Below the pieces are notes generated by a model. That model was given only the letters and a program-made list of their open reading frames with translations. It was not told the origin of the DNA and did no database searches. This document shows, in pieces, positions 62,596-64,000 of a DNA stretch of 64,000 nt (positions within the stretch are counted from its first letter, which is position 1; each line of letters begins with the position of its first letter). Source of the stretch: CSSed11-175R1 sp041685735. Lineage in GTDB: Bacteria; Actinomycetota; Nitriliruptoria; Nitriliruptorales; Nitriliruptoraceae. Both the position numbers and the translations under genes were made by a program. The stretch covers positions 15,837 through 79,836 of the forward strand of contig JAWLFE010000010.1 of NCBI GenBank assembly GCA_041685735.1. Reading direction: 5' to 3'.

Positions 62596-64000
62596 TCAGG
62601 TCGGACGTCGCAGCGCCCCGATCGGTGTGCCGCGACGGCTGAAGGTGCGGAAGGGCACGGCGACCACAGCCGGCGCGACGACCACGATCCCCCCGATGGC
62701 CAGCCACGGCACGACGAACGGAGCGGGTGACTCCGTCGCGATGCGCGCAGCCGCGGCGAGCAGCAGTCCGACCGGGACGGCCAGCACGGCAGCCACGAGC
62801 GTGTGGTACGCGGCCTGCTGCGCCCGGAAGCGTGGGCGCAGTCGCGGATCGGCACCGACCGCTGCCATCGTGCGTAGATCGCGGTCGCTCTCCGTGGCGG
62901 CCAGCGCGGCGGTCAGTCCACCGATGATGACCGCGAGCAGCGTCGCCACGCCCACCGCGATCGACACGGGGAGCAGCGCCGAGTTCCCACCCTCCTGCGG
63001 CTGGGCATCCAACCGGAACGGCACGGGCGCGTTCCACGCCGCTTCGCTGGCCGCGCGCCACGTTGCCAGATCGACCGGTTCGGCCAGTTCGAGCAGCACG
63101 ACCCCACTGTTCGCAACGAGATCGAGGTCAGCGATCACGGCGGGTGGCACCAGCAGACCGGGGAAGCTCCACCCGAACTCGGTCCCGCCGACGGACAGGT
63201 CGACCTCGACGTCAGGCGCCGCGGCGTCGGCATCGGGCGCACGGTCCGGGGTGGTCCCGGGAGAGCCCAGCAGACCGATGCCCGGCACGGTCGTCACCAC
63301 GGCGTGGTCGAGGTCGGCGATCGGCCGGACATCCTGCCCACCGAAGGACCGTTGTGGCAGGAGCACGGCCGCGTCCGTGCGATCGATCCCGACGAGCGCC
63401 AGGACGTCGGGGGACGCGACGGCCACATCACCGACATACAGGGTGCCACCGGCGGCGTCGGTCCCCCAGGTGAACCGGTCGGGCCGGGCGAGGTCACCGA
63501 TGTCCTCGCCGGGCAGGGTACGAAGCGCCACCTCACGCTCAACGGTCTGTGCGACGACCGGGACACGCAGCTCCCCGACGACGTCCCCGAACTGCTCACG
63601 GGCGAGTGCGACCATCTCGTCCGACGGGGCCAGGGGGAACCCCTGGTAGGTCGGCCCCGTCACGACCACGACGTCGCTGCGCGACGCTTCGCGACGCTCG
63701 AGGTCCAGTCGGGCATCGCCGGCCGCGAAGACGCCGACCAGGATCGGGACGGTGAACACCACCAGGGTGGCGGCGACGGTCGCGGCTGACCGGGTGCGTT
63801 GGCGGGCGCTGTCGCGCATGGCCAACCGCAGGTGCAGGCGTCGCCCGGCTGCGAACCGCGCGAGCGCCTGCAGGACGGGACCGGCCAGCGCCGCGCCGCC
63901 CCCCAGCAGCAGCGCGACACCGACGGTCACGCCGACCCCCCGCAGGAGCCGGCCCGTGTCGGGACCGAGGAAGGTGCGTGTCTGGGCGTACAGCTGCGAC
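62596..64000 (-). CDS. FtsX-like ABC transporter permease, C-terminal part (cut by window edge)
   Basis: The frame is open to the right edge, and at least 468 residues are seen; the N-terminus lies outside. A helix (VTVGVALLLGGGAALAGPVL) precedes the linker RRLHLRLAMRDSARQRTRSA and a further helix (ATVAATLVVFTVPILVGVFA), a large external domain, and three C-terminal helices that start near SALLPVSIAVGVATLLAVII. The coupling helix reads ATESDRDLRTMAAVGADPRL, as in FtsX-type permeases. The ATPase gene is not in view. Confidence 0.87.
   Translation of the reverse strand, partial: SQLYAQTRTFLGPDTGRLLRGVGVTVGVALLLGGGAALAGPVLQALARFAAGRRLHLRLAMRDSARQRTRSAATVAATLVVFTVPILVGVFAAGDARLDLERREASRSDVVVVTGPTYQGFPLAPSDEMVALAREQFGDVVGELRVPVVAQTVEREVALRTLPGEDIGDLARPDRFTWGTDAAGGTLYVGDVAVASPDVLALVGIDRTDAAVLLPQRSFGGQDVRPIADLDHAVVTTVPGIGLLGSPGTTPDRAPDADAAAPDVEVDLSVGGTEFGWSFPGLLVPPAVIADLDLVANSGVVLLELAEPVDLATWRAASEAAWNAPVPFRLDAQPQEGGNSALLPVSIAVGVATLLAVIIGGLTAALAATESDRDLRTMAAVGADPRLRPRFRAQQAAYHTLVAAVLAVPVGLLLAAAARIATESPAPFVVPWLAIGGIVVVAPAVVAVPFRTFSRRGTPIGALRRPT

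Overview
The window is very GC-rich (roughly 70 percent by eye) chromosomal DNA from an actinomycete-type bacterium. Supporting signs are a mycothiol-dependent isomerase family protein, DUF3151, DUF456 and DUF2510 proteins, LGFP cell-wall repeats, a BTAD regulator, many GTG starts, stop/start overlaps such as ATGA, GTGA and TGATG, and apparently leaderless promoters (TANNNT directly before ATG). I cannot name the genus. A deep-branching Actinomycetota lineage is an inference. The record is a draft scaffold: ten Ns and homopolymer junk lie at 40666-40744.

Layout. 1-2.3 kb: a DUF1365 protein and an FAD oxidoreductase. 2.6-6.3 kb: a LuxR-type response regulator, a histidine kinase and a solute-binding lipoprotein, which look like one ligand-sensing unit. 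6.5-11.7 kb: a single-helix microprotein, a GNAT acetyltransferase, a YczE-like membrane protein, a coiled-coil M23 peptidase and an AtuA-like protein. 11.8-16.5 kb: a SWIM-finger protein coupled to a large SNF2 ATPase, then a small gene preceded by a 27-bp tandem repeat. 16.5-23.2 kb: CYTH/CHAD protein, hemolysin III, a broken EAL gene, an MFS transporter, TypA/BipA and DUF456.

23.2-28.2 kb is the most unusual part. One minus-strand operon encodes MauE-like and MauD-like redox proteins, a 23-residue membrane peptide, a polytopic membrane protein, a small soluble protein and a Tat-exported, 18-cysteine MauA-like domain fused to LGFP repeats. An SLH-domain protein follows. No MauB, MauG or amicyanin gene is present, so this is probably not methylamine dehydrogenase. 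It looks like a dedicated disulfide-maturation route for a cell-surface protein.

28.3-42.8 kb: tRNA(CAU), an aldo/keto reductase, a 1092-residue BTAD regulator with a 64-residue partner, a very strong hairpin, DUF429, a PQQ-type sugar dehydrogenase, two TetR loci sharing near-identical operators, an acyl-CoA dehydrogenase, the assembly gap, an EamA transporter, a thiamine-binding-type protein and EngB. 42.9-48.9 kb: an FtsX-type ABC exporter and a two-component system, separated by a decayed beta-lactamase-family gene. 49.2-58.5 kb: membrane and stress-type genes, tRNA-Asn(GUU), a zinc-free MDR reductase, a NicO metal transporter with a secreted partner, a glycosyltransferase, an HTH protein and a polytopic membrane protein. 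58.6-64.0 kb: rpoD, dnaG, DUF3151 and the C-terminal part of an FtsX permease cut by the right edge.
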